44,261 bases of DNA from Bradyrhizobium guangdongense (lineage in GTDB: Bacteria; Pseudomonadota; Alphaproteobacteria; Rhizobiales; Xanthobacteraceae), in the NCBI RefSeq assembly GCF_006483445.1, contig NZ_PPPT01000078.1, forward strand, positions 1 to 44,261, given 5' to 3'. The notes beneath the pieces are model-generated. The model made no database searches and was not told the DNA's origin. It saw nothing but the letters and a program-made list of their open reading frames with translations. Below are positions 32,342-42,952 of this stretch, one piece after another; the first letter of the stretch is position 1, and each line of letters begins with the position of its first letter. The position numbers and the translations under genes were made by a program.

Positions 32342-34057
32342 TCACTGGACGGAGAACACGAAGAGCGAGCCGCCCTCAGGCGCTGCGGCGGTCATCTTCT
32401 TACCCACGTCACCCAGGAACGCCGGGAGTGCAGCGGTCCGGCCGACGACGATGGCGACGTATTGCTTGCCGTCGACCATGTAGGTCACGGGACCGGCGCC
32501 AATGCCCGACCCGAGGTTCTTGGTCCAGAGAACTTTTCCAGACTTGGCATCGATGGCGCGGAAGTCGCCACGGATGTTACCGGCGAACACAAGACCGCCG
32601 CCGGTGGTGAGCGTGCCGCCGTTGAACGGCAGGTCTTCCTTGATCGACCAGACCTTCTTCTGGTTCACGGGATCCCACGCCACGAGCTCGCCGAGGAAGC
32701 CGCCCGGACCTTCCTTGGTCGGGAATTCGGCACCGAGATAGAACACGCCGCGCTTGTAGGAGACGTCGGAGACCGACCAGTCCATGCAGACATTGTTGGA
32801 CGGAATGTAGACCAGGCCGGTTTGCGGGTTGAACGACATCGGCTGCCAGTTCTTGCCGCCGATCAGGTTCGGACAGATGTCCTTGGCGGGGTGACCCGGG
32901 CCCGGACGCTTGTCGGGGTCCTCGACGGCGCGCATGGTGGCGATGTCAAAGCTCTTCGCCCAGTTGGAGTAGACGTACTTCTCCGCCGACAGCACCTTGC
33001 CCGTTTCGCGGTTGGCGACGAAGAAGAAGCCGTTGCGATCCGCCTTCATCAGCGTCGGCACCGTGTTGCCGCCGATCTTCAGGTCAGCCAGCACGGCTTC
33101 GTTGACGCCGTCATAGTCCCAGGCGTCGGCCGGCGTGGTCTGGATATGCCACTTGATCTTGCCGGTGTTCGGATCGAGCGCGATCGTCGAGGCGGTGTAG
33201 AGGTTGGTCAGCTTGCCAAAATTGCCGTCGCCGGTCGAACGCACCGCGGTGTTCCACGGACCGGGATTGCTGGTGCCCCAATAGACCGTGTCGGTCTTGG
33301 CATCGTAAGAGCCGACCAGCCAGGCCGCGCCGCCGCCGTTCTTCGCGGAATCGCCCTTCCAGGTGTCGCCGCCGGGCTCATCCGGCGTCGGCACGGTGTA
33401 GGTCTGCCAAAGCTGCTTGCCGGTGTTGATGTCGAAGGCGAGCAGCGCGCCGCGCACGCCATACTCGCCGCCGCCAAAGCCGGTGATGACCTTGTCGCGC
33501 ACCACCAGCGGCGGTGACGTGATCACCGAGCCCTGCTTGTAGTCGACGACCTTGGCGGTCCACAGGGACTTGCCGGTCGCGGCATCGAGCGCCGTCAGCT
33601 TGCCGTCGAGGCGGCCGACGAAGATCTTGCCGTCGGCATAGGAGACGCCGCGATTGTTCACGTCGCAGCAGGCGTATTGCAGCACGTCGTCGGGAATGTC
33701 GGGCTCATAGGTCCATTTGCGCGCGCCCGTGGCGGCATCGAGCGCATAGACGTATTTCGGACCCCAGGACGACGAGACGTAGAGCGTGTTGCCGATCACG
33801 ATCGGCGAGGATTCGTTCGAGCGCAGCGACGCCAGCGAGAACGAATAGGCGAGCGAGAGCTTGCCGGCGTTCTCGGTGTTGATCTGGTTCAGCGTGGAGA
33901 AGCGCGTGTTGCCGTAATCATGGCCGGCGACGGCCCACTGATTGGCATCGGCCTGCGCCTTCACCAGCGAATCATTGGCGCGAACGCCGGATGTCACAGC
34001 AGCGAGCATTGCGATCATCGAAATGCCGGCCAAAAATCCCTTGGTGCCTAAGGTCAT
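32342..34057 (-). CDS. PQQ-dependent alcohol dehydrogenase, lanthanide type
   Basis: A 571-residue periplasmic quinoprotein with an eight-bladed propeller. A signal peptide ends near residue 27. Vicinal Cys130-Cys131 (YACCDVNNRG) form the ring disulfide next to PQQ. Metal and active-site residues are Glu198 (GGEYG), Asn264 (TSNPG) and Asp314 in WDYDG. Asp316, two residues on, is the extra ligand that marks lanthanide-dependent enzymes (XoxF, ExaF, PedH). Overall motifs (TVPTPDEPGGDTWKGD) look closer to ethanol-type than to classic XoxF enzymes. GGAGG precedes the ATG. It is followed by the fused binding-protein/cytochrome, its likely electron acceptor. The substrate is probably a short-chain alcohol. 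Confidence 0.93.
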   Translation of the reverse strand: MTLGTKGFLAGISMIAMLAAVTSGVRANDSLVKAQADANQWAVAGHDYGNTRFSTLNQINTENAGKLSLAYSFSLASLRSNESSPIVIGNTLYVSSSWGPKYVYALDAATGARKWTYEPDIPDDVLQYACCDVNNRGVSYADGKIFVGRLDGKLTALDAATGKSLWTAKVVDYKQGSVITSPPLVVRDKVITGFGGGEYGVRGALLAFDINTGKQLWQTYTVPTPDEPGGDTWKGDSAKNGGGAAWLVGSYDAKTDTVYWGTSNPGPWNTAVRSTGDGNFGKLTNLYTASTIALDPNTGKIKWHIQTTPADAWDYDGVNEAVLADLKIGGNTVPTLMKADRNGFFFVANRETGKVLSAEKYVYSNWAKSFDIATMRAVEDPDKRPGPGHPAKDICPNLIGGKNWQPMSFNPQTGLVYIPSNNVCMDWSVSDVSYKRGVFYLGAEFPTKEGPGGFLGELVAWDPVNQKKVWSIKEDLPFNGGTLTTGGGLVFAGNIRGDFRAIDAKSGKVLWTKNLGSGIGAGPVTYMVDGKQYVAIVVGRTAALPAFLGDVGKKMTAAAPEGGSLFVFSVQ

Positions 34058-34494
34058 TCATTCCCTCCGCGATGTTGTTGTCCGCGCCGCGTTGGACGCT
34101 GATGCGCTTTGTGCTTTTCGATGCGCGAGTTCGACTGCGTGCATCGTGTGAAAATCAAAGCATCGTGTTTGCGCGCTTGGTATGGGCGGAAGGTAGTAGT
34201 GCAAATCATTGTCGATCTTCGATCGCATGTCGTTGTCGCAGCTTGAATCTTGTCGCGCGGTTGCGACTTAAGTCGTGCGATCGACGCGCGCCGCGTTGCG
34301 CGCGATGATTTGGTCCACGCGACTCGGCCGTAGGGTGGGCAAAGCCGCCGGGTCGCGCGAATGCGCGTCCGATGGCGTGCCCACCTCTTCTCCCGCAATC
34401 GTGGATGAACAAATGGTGGGCACGCTGCCGCCGCCGCTCTGCGAGCGGCGGTGTTCGCTTTGCCCACCCTACAGGTTCCGCGATTGCGTCCGCG
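34058..34494. other. 437-bp region upstream of the PQQ dehydrogenase
   Basis: No gene is supported here. It holds a Bradyrhizobium palindromic repeat (34330-34472), a 12-bp perfect palindrome CGACTTAAGTCG (34264-34275), a 9-bp direct repeat GCATCGTGT at 34141 and 34160 (19 bp apart), and GGTAGTAG at 34192-34199. The dehydrogenase promoter is presumably between 34060 and 34300. Confidence 0.55.
34330..34472. repeat. Palindromic repeat with GTAGGGTGGGCAAAGC arms
   Basis: Perfect 16-bp arms GTAGGGTGGGCAAAGC (34330-34345) and GCTTTGCCCACCCTAC (34457-34472) enclose a second pair (GCGTGCCCACC and GGTGGGCACGC). This is a second family of intergenic element that I recognise from Bradyrhizobium genomes. 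It lies between the PQQ dehydrogenase promoter and the stop of coxG. Confidence 0.85.
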
Positions 34495-34944
34495 TCACGA
34501 TGCCGGCGCGACGACGCCGGCAAAATTCTCGAAAAAATTCGCGGCGAGTTTCTTCGACGTCGAATCGATCAGGCGCGAACCGAGCTGCGCGAGCTTGCCG
34601 CCGATCTGCGCTTCGGTCTCGTAATGCAGGATGGTGATGTCGGGCGCCTCTTCCTCGAGCCGCACTTTTGCACCGCCCTTGGCAAAACCCGCGACGCCGC
34701 CGGCGCCTTCGCCGATGATGCGATAGGAGTTGGGTGCGTCGATATCGGTCAGCGTCACCTTGCCGTTGAAGGTCGCCTTCACGGGGCCGACCTTGAGCAC
34801 GACGGTTGCGGTCATCTCGGTCGGCGACGCCATCTCGAGCGACTGGCAGCCGGGAATGCAGCGCCTGAGAATCTCGGGATCGTTGAGCGCGGCCCACACC
34901 TTCGCCTTCGATGCCGGAATGCGCTGGCTGTCGATCATCTGCAT
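34495..34944 (-). CDS. coxG: CoxG-like SRPBCC-family protein
   Basis: A 149-residue SRPBCC/START-fold protein of the carbon monoxide dehydrogenase subunit G family: IPASKAKVWAALNDPEILRRCIPGCQSLE at the N-terminus, GPVKATFNGKVTLTDIDAP, GGVAGFAKGGAKVRLE, and LIDSTSKKLAANFFENF at the C-terminus. CoxG is not a catalytic subunit; it is reported to help membrane attachment or maturation of CO dehydrogenase, and some members bind quinones. The ATG at 34944 has GGAGG 10 nt upstream; the GTG at 34953 is too close to that site. It is transcribed divergently from coxS-L-M, consistent with a shared role. Confidence 0.87.
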   Translation of the reverse strand: MQMIDSQRIPASKAKVWAALNDPEILRRCIPGCQSLEMASPTEMTATVVLKVGPVKATFNGKVTLTDIDAPNSYRIIGEGAGGVAGFAKGGAKVRLEEEAPDITILHYETEAQIGGKLAQLGSRLIDSTSKKLAANFFENFAGVVAPAS

Positions 34945-35470
34945 GGCTTCCACCCTCCGCTGGTTGTGTTTGTACGGTCGGTAGAGCCGTTCTCTGCACC
35001 AGACAATCGCCAGGAAGTACTAGGCGCACGCAGTGCGGCAAGATTGCCCGAACGGACCCCAGGCGGCAATCGCCACGAAGAAAATCAATGACTTAGCCGA
35101 CAAACCCCTACTACCAAGATCGCGATTACAAACAGGCGACGCCGTGGTCCACTTCACGGCAACAACGAACGCTTCTTGAGGGAGAGACGACGCGCGGCAG
35201 GGCTGACGTCGAGGAGGGAAGGTCTCGCATCAACGCGAGCCACAGCACCGCCGCAGACGAGACACCTGTTTCATTCCGCTGACTTCATGAGGTTCGCGCC
35301 ATCCTCTGGCCGCGACAACGACGAATGCTGTCCATTCGCGGCTTCATCAGCGCTTCGATGACTTTTCCGTGACGCCACCTTCGGCAGCACGGCGACCAAA
35401 ATGCCAGTTGCAAAGTTCCGTTGCGCTGTTTCTAATTGGAATAACGACAAACATTCGGGAGGGTATTCAC
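34945..35470. other. 526-bp divergent region between coxG and coxS
   Basis: No gene is supported. The region should carry promoters in both directions. The only signal I noticed is CTACTACC at 35108-35115, which also occurs, in gene orientation, upstream of the PQQ dehydrogenase. GGGAGG lies just before the coxS start. Confidence 0.5.
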
Positions 35471-35956
<486 letters not shown>

Positions 35957-36035
35957 CCGCTCGCCTCAATCAAACAACCACTGCTGCCTTCGACCGAAGG
36001 CGCGGTTTTACTAATTCCCGTCGGGAGGACAGGAC

Positions 36036-38378
<2,343 letters not shown>

Positions 38379-38392
38379 GAGGAGCAACGAAG

Positions 38393-39193
38393 ATGTATCA
38401 GACCACCTATCATCGCGCCTCCTCCGTGGACGAGGCCGCTTCCCTGTTCGGCAAGGGGAGCGAGGCCAAGTATCTCTCCGGCGGCCAGACGCTGCTGCCG
38501 GTCATGAAGCAGCGCCTCGCCAGCCCCTCAGACGTGATCGACCTTGCCAAGATCAAGGAGCTGATCGGCGTCGAGGCTGCCGGCGACACGCTGACCATCA
38601 AGGCCGCCACGCCGCACTATGACGTCGCGACCAGCGCGGCCGCGAAACAGGCGATCCCTGCGCTCGCCTATCTGGCCTCGCTGATCGGCGATCCAGCCGT
38701 GCGTTATCGCGGCACGATCGGCGGCTCGCTCGCCAACAACGACCCGGCTGCGGACTATCCGGCCGCGACGCTGGCGTTGGGCGCGACGATCAAGACCAAC
38801 AAGCGCACCATCGGTGCGGACGACTACTTCAAGGGCCTGTTCACGACGGCGCTCGAAGACGGCGAGATCATCACCGCCGTGTCGTTCCCGGTTCCGGCCA
38901 AGGCGGGCTACGCAAAATTCCCGCATCCGGCCTCGCGCTTCGCGCTGACCGGCGTGTTCGTCGCCAAGACCAAGTCGGGCGATGTCCGCGTTGCGGTGAC
39001 CGGCGCGTCACAGAGCGGCGTGATGCGGGTTGCGGCACTGGAGAATGCCTTGAAGGCGAACTGGTCGGCGTCGGCGGTGGACAGCGTCTCGATTCCGTCG
39101 AGCGGGCTGCTGTCGGATCTCCACGGCTCGTCCGATTACCGCGCCAACCTCATCAAGGTGATGGCAGGACGCGCGGTGACTGCGGCGGGATAG
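38393..39193 (+). CDS. coxM: CO dehydrogenase-family medium subunit (CoxM, FAD)
   Basis: A 266-residue flavoprotein subunit. [19 protein letters not shown] near 29-47 and the FAD motif [19 protein letters not shown] near 105-123 are the family signatures. It takes electrons from CoxS and passes them to the membrane quinone pool. AGAGGAG lies 8 nt before the ATG at 38393, 14 nt after the coxL stop. A strong hairpin terminator follows at 39219, closing the operon. The frame open upstream to 38249 is inside coxL and not used. Confidence 0.94.
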   Translation: MYQTTYHRASSVDEAASLFGKGSEAKYLSGGQTLLPVMKQRLASPSDVIDLAKIKELIGVEAAGDTLTIKAATPHYDVATSAAAKQAIPALAYLASLIGDPAVRYRGTIGGSLANNDPAADYPAATLALGATIKTNKRTIGADDYFKGLFTTALEDGEIITAVSFPVPAKAGYAKFPHPASRFALTGVFVAKTKSGDVRVAVTGASQSGVMRVAALENALKANWSASAVDSVSIPSSGLLSDLHGSSDYRANLIKVMAGRAVTAAG

Positions 39194-39218
39194 TTAGCGA
39201 CTCAACACAAAAATTCCG

Positions 39219-39246
39219 CGGCGCGCAGAAATGCGCGCCGTTTTTA
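39219..39246 (+). terminator. Intrinsic terminator of the coxSLM operon
   Basis: CGGCGCGCA (39219-39227), loop GAAA, TGCGCGCCG (39232-39240) followed by TTTTTATT. A perfect 9-bp GC-rich stem with a T tract, 26 nt after the coxM stop. Confidence 0.92.
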
Positions 39247-39336
39247 TTTGCCGTGTGCGACGCGAAAGCGCTTGCCTCACGAGAGCTAAGGCGGGAAAAG
39301 TTAATCGCGCAATTAACTCGCGAGGAAACAAGAACC

Positions 39337-40446
39337 GTGCTCGATAAACCCGCCCAGGAAGCCTCCGTTCGCGCATCCGGCCCGCTCACGGGCTTTCGCA
39401 TCGTCGAGTTCGCCGGCATTGGTCCTGGCCCGTTCGCCTGCATGCTGCTCGCAGACATGGGCGCCGATGTCGTGACGCTCGACCGCGTCGGCGCGAAGAA
39501 GAGCATGAAGTCGGTGGCGGGCCGCGGCCGCAAGGTGATCGAGCTCGATCTCAAGGACAAGGCAGCGATCGCGCAAGCGCTCGACCTGCTCGCGAACGCC
39601 GATGCGCTGATCGAGGGCTTTCGTCCCGGCGTGATGGAGCGGCTCGGGCTCGGGCCCGATGTCGTGCTCGCGAAGAATCCAAAGCTGGTCTATGGCCGCA
39701 TGACCGGCTGGGGCCAGGAGGGCCCGCTCGCGAATGCCGCCGGCCACGACATCAACTACATCTCCATCACCGGCGCACTCGCGGCGATCGGCACCAAGGA
39801 CGCGCCAGTGCCGCCGCTCAACCTCGTCGGCGATTTCGGCGGCGGCGCGCTCTATCTCGTTGTCGGCGTGCTCGCCGCGCTGCTCGAGGCGCAAAGGTCC
39901 GGCAAGGGCCAGGTTGTTGACACCGCGATGTGCGACGGCGCGGCATCGCTGATGTCGTTCTTCTTCGACATGACCGCGATGGGCCGCTGGAGCGAAGGCC
40001 GCGACCAGAACTTTCTGGACGGCGGCGCGCATTTCTACGGCGTCTACGAATGCGCCTGCGGACACTTCATCTCGATCGGCTCGATCGAGCCGCAGTTCTA
40101 TGCACTGTTGCGCCAGCATGCCGGGCTGCTAGATGCCGATTTCGACGCGCAAATGGACCGCAAGGCCTGGCCGGCGCTGAAGGAGAAGCTGAAGGCGGTC
40201 TTCAAGAGCAAGACGCGCGAGGACTGGTGCAAGATCATGGAAGGCACCGACATCTGCTTCGCGCCGGTGCTGACGATGTCGGAGGCAACGCAGCATCCGC
40301 ACATGGTCGCGCGAAAAGTTTTCGTCGAGCGCCACGGCGTCAAGCAGCCGGCCCCCGCGCCACGCTTCTCGCGCACGGTGTCGACGATTCGCGAGCCGGA
40401 GGGGGCGGAGATCGCCGCGGTGACAAAGGCTTGGGCGGGGAGATAG
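39337..40446 (+). CDS. CaiB/BaiF CoA-transferase family protein, alpha-methylacyl-CoA racemase-like
   Basis: A 369-residue family III CoA-transferase fold protein. It opens [31 protein letters not shown], the usual nucleotide-binding start. AGHDINY (His137) and [10 protein letters not shown] (Asp166) match the catalytic His/Asp pair of alpha-methylacyl-CoA racemases (His126/Asp156 in the mycobacterial enzyme) and argue for racemase over transferase. Racemases of this type epimerise 2-methyl-branched acyl-CoAs. The GTG at 39337 has GAGGAA upstream; the frame opens at 39253, just after the coxM terminator. It is probably monocistronic. Confidence 0.87.
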   Translation: MLDKPAQEASVRASGPLTGFRIVEFAGIGPGPFACMLLADMGADVVTLDRVGAKKSMKSVAGRGRKVIELDLKDKAAIAQALDLLANADALIEGFRPGVMERLGLGPDVVLAKNPKLVYGRMTGWGQEGPLANAAGHDINYISITGALAAIGTKDAPVPPLNLVGDFGGGALYLVVGVLAALLEAQRSGKGQVVDTAMCDGAASLMSFFFDMTAMGRWSEGRDQNFLDGGAHFYGVYECACGHFISIGSIEPQFYALLRQHAGLLDADFDAQMDRKAWPALKEKLKAVFKSKTREDWCKIMEGTDICFAPVLTMSEATQHPHMVARKVFVERHGVKQPAPAPRFSRTVSTIREPEGAEIAAVTKAWAGR

Positions 40447-40473
40447 GTCTCCGCTGCAGCGTCACACTCCGTC

Positions 40474-40635
40474 GTCGTCCCGGACAAGCGAGCGAAGCGG
40501 AGCGCCGATCCGGGACCCATAGCCACAGGGAGTGGTTTGGCGAAGACTCGGGGTTACCAGCTCGCACAACAACTGCGCCCTGGGGGTATGGGTCCCGGAT
40601 CGGCGCGCGCTTAAGGCGCGCTTGTCCGGGACGAC
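40474..40635. repeat. Bradyrhizobium-type palindromic repeat, copy 3
   Basis: Outer arms of 17 bp, GTCGTCCCGGACAAGCG (40474-40490) and its complement (40619-40635), with the same central TTTGGCGAAGACTCGGGG as copies 1 and 2. It fills the gap between the convergent racemase-like and hpd genes and may serve as a bidirectional terminator. Confidence 0.87.
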
Positions 40636-40673
40636 ACCTGTTGTGACACGACAGCGCAGTTAGTATCCGCAAA

Positions 40674-41792
40674 CTACGCCGCGTTACCGACCTTCAGCAC
40701 CCCGCGCCGGATCTGGTCTTCCTCGATCGATTCGAACAGGGCTTTGAAATTGCCCTCGCCAAAGCCGTCATCGCCCTTGCGCTGGATGAACTCGAAGAAG
40801 ATCGGGCCGATCGCGTTCGCCGAGAAGAGCTGCAGCAGCACTTTTGTCTGGCCGCCGTCGACCACGCCTTCGCCGTCGATCAGGATGCCGTTCTTCTTGA
40901 GACGCGCTAGGTCCTCGCCGTGCCCGGGCAATCGCGCATCGACCTTCTCGAAATAGGTCTCGGGCGGTGACGGCATGAAGGGAAGTCCGGCGTCGCGCAG
41001 GCCTTCGATGGTGCGATGGATGTCGCGGCAGCCGCAGGCGATGTGCTGGATGCCCTCGCCGCGATAGGTCTTCAGATATTCCTCGATCTGGCCGGAATCG
41101 CCAGCGTCCTCGTTGATGGGAATGCGGATCTTGCCGTCGGGGCTGGTCAGTGCGCGCGAGAACAGGCCCGAGGCACGGCCCTCGATGTCGAAGAAGCGTA
41201 TCTGGCGGAAGTTGAACAATTTTTCGTAGAAGCCGGCCCAGACATCCATGCGGCCGCGATGGACGTTGTGGGTGAGATGGTCGAGATAGAACAGGCCGGC
41301 GCCGACGGGGCGCGGATCGCGCGCACCCAGCCAGTCGAACTCGGCATCGTAGGCCGAGCCCTTCGCGCCGTAGCGATCGACGAAATACAGGAGACTGCCG
41401 CCGATGCCCTTGATCGCGGGGACATCGAGCGTCTTCTGCGCGGGTGACACATCTGCCGGCTCGGCGCCGAGCGCGATCGCGCGATCATAAGCCGCCTTGG
41501 CATCGACCACGCGGAACGCCATCGACGGCGCGCAAGGGCCGTGCTGGGCGACGAAATCGAAACCGTGCGTGCCGGGCTCTTCGTTGACGAGGTAGTTGAT
41601 GTCGCCCTGGCGATAGACCGTGATCTTCTTGCTCTTGTGCCGCGCGACCGGCGCAAAGCCCATCAGCTTGAACAGCGCGTGCAGTTCTTCCGGGTTCGGG
41701 TGCGCATATTCGACGAACTCGAACCCGTCGGTGCCCATCGGATTGTCGGCGCTGACAGTGGCTGGCGGCGCGTCGTGCGGAAACGGTCCCAT
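40674..41792 (-). CDS. hpd: 4-hydroxyphenylpyruvate dioxygenase
   Basis: A 372-residue non-haem iron dioxygenase of the vicinal-oxygen-chelate fold that converts 4-hydroxyphenylpyruvate to homogentisate in tyrosine catabolism. The two-His-one-Glu iron triad is visible: His172 (LDHLTHNV), His250 (GIQHIA) and Glu334 (FFEFIQRKGDDGFGEGNF). The ATG at 41792 has GGGAG 9 nt upstream; the frame also contains a TTG two codons earlier. It is divergent from an Lrp/AsnC regulator over about 120 bp containing a perfect operator-like dyad. The fumarylacetoacetase at 42953 belongs to the same pathway. Confidence 0.96.
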   Translation of the reverse strand: MGPFPHDAPPATVSADNPMGTDGFEFVEYAHPNPEELHALFKLMGFAPVARHKSKKITVYRQGDINYLVNEEPGTHGFDFVAQHGPCAPSMAFRVVDAKAAYDRAIALGAEPADVSPAQKTLDVPAIKGIGGSLLYFVDRYGAKGSAYDAEFDWLGARDPRPVGAGLFYLDHLTHNVHRGRMDVWAGFYEKLFNFRQIRFFDIEGRASGLFSRALTSPDGKIRIPINEDAGDSGQIEEYLKTYRGEGIQHIACGCRDIHRTIEGLRDAGLPFMPSPPETYFEKVDARLPGHGEDLARLKKNGILIDGEGVVDGGQTKVLLQLFSANAIGPIFFEFIQRKGDDGFGEGNFKALFESIEEDQIRRGVLKVGNAA

Positions 41793-41878
41793 CGGCAATA
41801 TCTCCCAGATTGCTGGGATGAACTATCCTTCATCGGCCGCGCAATGAGCGTGCAAACGGGCCGCCCTTGGGCTAGGTT

Positions 41879-41895
41879 ATGCACGATCCGTGCAT
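41879..41895. promoter_or_regulatory. Perfect 7-3-7 inverted repeat between hpd and the Lrp regulator
   Basis: ATGCACG-ATC-CGTGCAT is an exact dyad 18 nt before the regulator ATG and 84 nt upstream of the hpd start. A partial half-site (GCGTGCAAA) lies at 41848. It is the natural candidate for the binding site through which the Lrp-type protein controls hpd and itself. Confidence 0.6.
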
Positions 41896-41913
41896 GAAAC
41901 TGGATTTTTACGC

Positions 41914-42393
41914 ATGATTTCGGTTGACCCCTTCGACCTCAAGATTCTGCGCGCGCTGCAGGACGACGGTCGCCTCACCAACCAGGAACTCGCCGACGTC
42001 GCGGGGCTGTCGGCCTCGCAATGCTCGCGGCGCCGGATGCGGCTGGAGGAGGAGAAGGTGATCGCGGGCTATCACGCCGACCTCTCCAGCGAGGCATTGG
42101 GCTTTGGCGTGATCGCCTTCATCCAGGTGACGCTCGCCACGCACTCGCCGGACAACTCAAAGCGCTTTCGGACGCTGGTCGGCCGCATCGACGAGATCCA
42201 GGAGGCCTATTCGCTGACGGGCGACGCCGACTATGTGCTGAAGGCGGTGCTGCGCGACCTCAAGGGCCTTTCGAATCTGGTCAACGACATCCTGATGCCG
42301 CACCAGAGCGTCGCGCATGTGCGCTCCTCGATCGTGCTCGACCGGTTGAAGGAGAGCACGCGACTGCCCCTGAAGGAATTGCGGGCTGGCTGA
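41914..42393 (+). CDS. Lrp/AsnC-family transcriptional regulator
   Basis: A 159-residue regulator: N-terminal helix-turn-helix (DPFDLKILRALQDDGRLTNQELADVAGLSASQCSRRRMRLEEEKVI, about 5-50) and a C-terminal RAM/AsnC ligand domain (about 65-145: VIAFIQVTL, AYSLTGDADYVLKAVLRDL). The ATG at 41914 was chosen over a GTG at 41890 that lies inside the inverted repeat. It is divergent from hpd, an arrangement common for aromatic amino acid catabolism, so it probably regulates hpd in response to tyrosine, phenylalanine or a derivative. Confidence 0.93.
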   Translation: MISVDPFDLKILRALQDDGRLTNQELADVAGLSASQCSRRRMRLEEEKVIAGYHADLSSEALGFGVIAFIQVTLATHSPDNSKRFRTLVGRIDEIQEAYSLTGDADYVLKAVLRDLKGLSNLVNDILMPHQSVAHVRSSIVLDRLKESTRLPLKELRAG

Positions 42394-42466
42394 AATCGAG
42401 GGAAATACGCCGTTCGCGCCAGGAGCGCGATCTGCGATCATATTGCTTTCAATAGGGACTTCCGAG

Positions 42467-42778
42467 ATGGCACTGCAACTCCGGCCGAACTGCGAATATT
42501 GCGATTGCGACCTGCCGCCCGATGCAACGAATGCGCGGATCTGCTCCTATGAATGCACGTTCTGTGCGGACTGCGTCGAGACCAAGCTCTCCAACGTCTG
42601 CCCGAATTGCGGCGGCGGCTTTGAGCGGCGGCCGATCCGGCCTACGAAGGAGTGGCGGCTCGGCGTGTGCGTGACCAAGCACGTGCCGTCGGACAAGCGG
42701 GTGCATCTGAAGTACAGCGTCGAGGACGTCGCAGCGCATTGCGCGCGCGTGCGCGAGGTGCCGCCGGAGGCGCGGTGA
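42467..42778 (+). CDS. DUF1272 domain-containing protein
   Basis: A 103-residue protein whose first half is a cysteine-rich zinc-binding module: CEYCDCDLPP, ICSYECTFCADC and VCPNCGGGFERRP, as in the DUF1272 family of basic-metabolism-associated zinc proteins of unknown function. The C-terminal half is short, basic and mostly helical (KHVPSDKRVHLKYSVEDVAAH). The ATG at 42467 was preferred; a weak GGGAC sequence precedes it. It follows the Lrp gene by 73 nt on the same strand and may be cotranscribed. Confidence 0.83.
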   Translation: MALQLRPNCEYCDCDLPPDATNARICSYECTFCADCVETKLSNVCPNCGGGFERRPIRPTKEWRLGVCVTKHVPSDKRVHLKYSVEDVAAHCARVREVPPEAR

Positions 42779-42801
42779 AGCTTGCTCCCGGCTGTTAGGC
42801 T

Positions 42802-42928
42802 CCTTCCCCCTGAAAGGGGGAAGGCGGGATGGGGGTCTCGCCCCGAGCGCCGGCGTTCGCGGAGAGAGTAGATCCCCACCCGGTTTGCGCTGCCGCGCAA
42901 ACCGACCTCCCCTTTTCAAGGGGAGGTC
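42802..42928. repeat. Intergenic element with two hairpins, likely terminator
   Basis: CCTTCCCCC-TGAAA-GGGGGAAGG (42802-42824) and GACCTCCCCTT-TTC-AAGGGGAGGTC (42904-42928) are perfect hairpins at the two ends of an element between the convergent DUF1272 and fumarylacetoacetase genes. Similar paired hairpins recur between genes in Bradyrhizobium. Confidence 0.72.
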
Positions 42929-42952
42929 GAGCAGAGTGCGGATGGCGGGAGC

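Noticed and set aside
32264..33517. 417-codon plus-strand ORF opposite the PQQ dehydrogenase
   Set aside because: Arg/Val/Asp-rich shadow; the minus strand has complete quinoprotein signatures.
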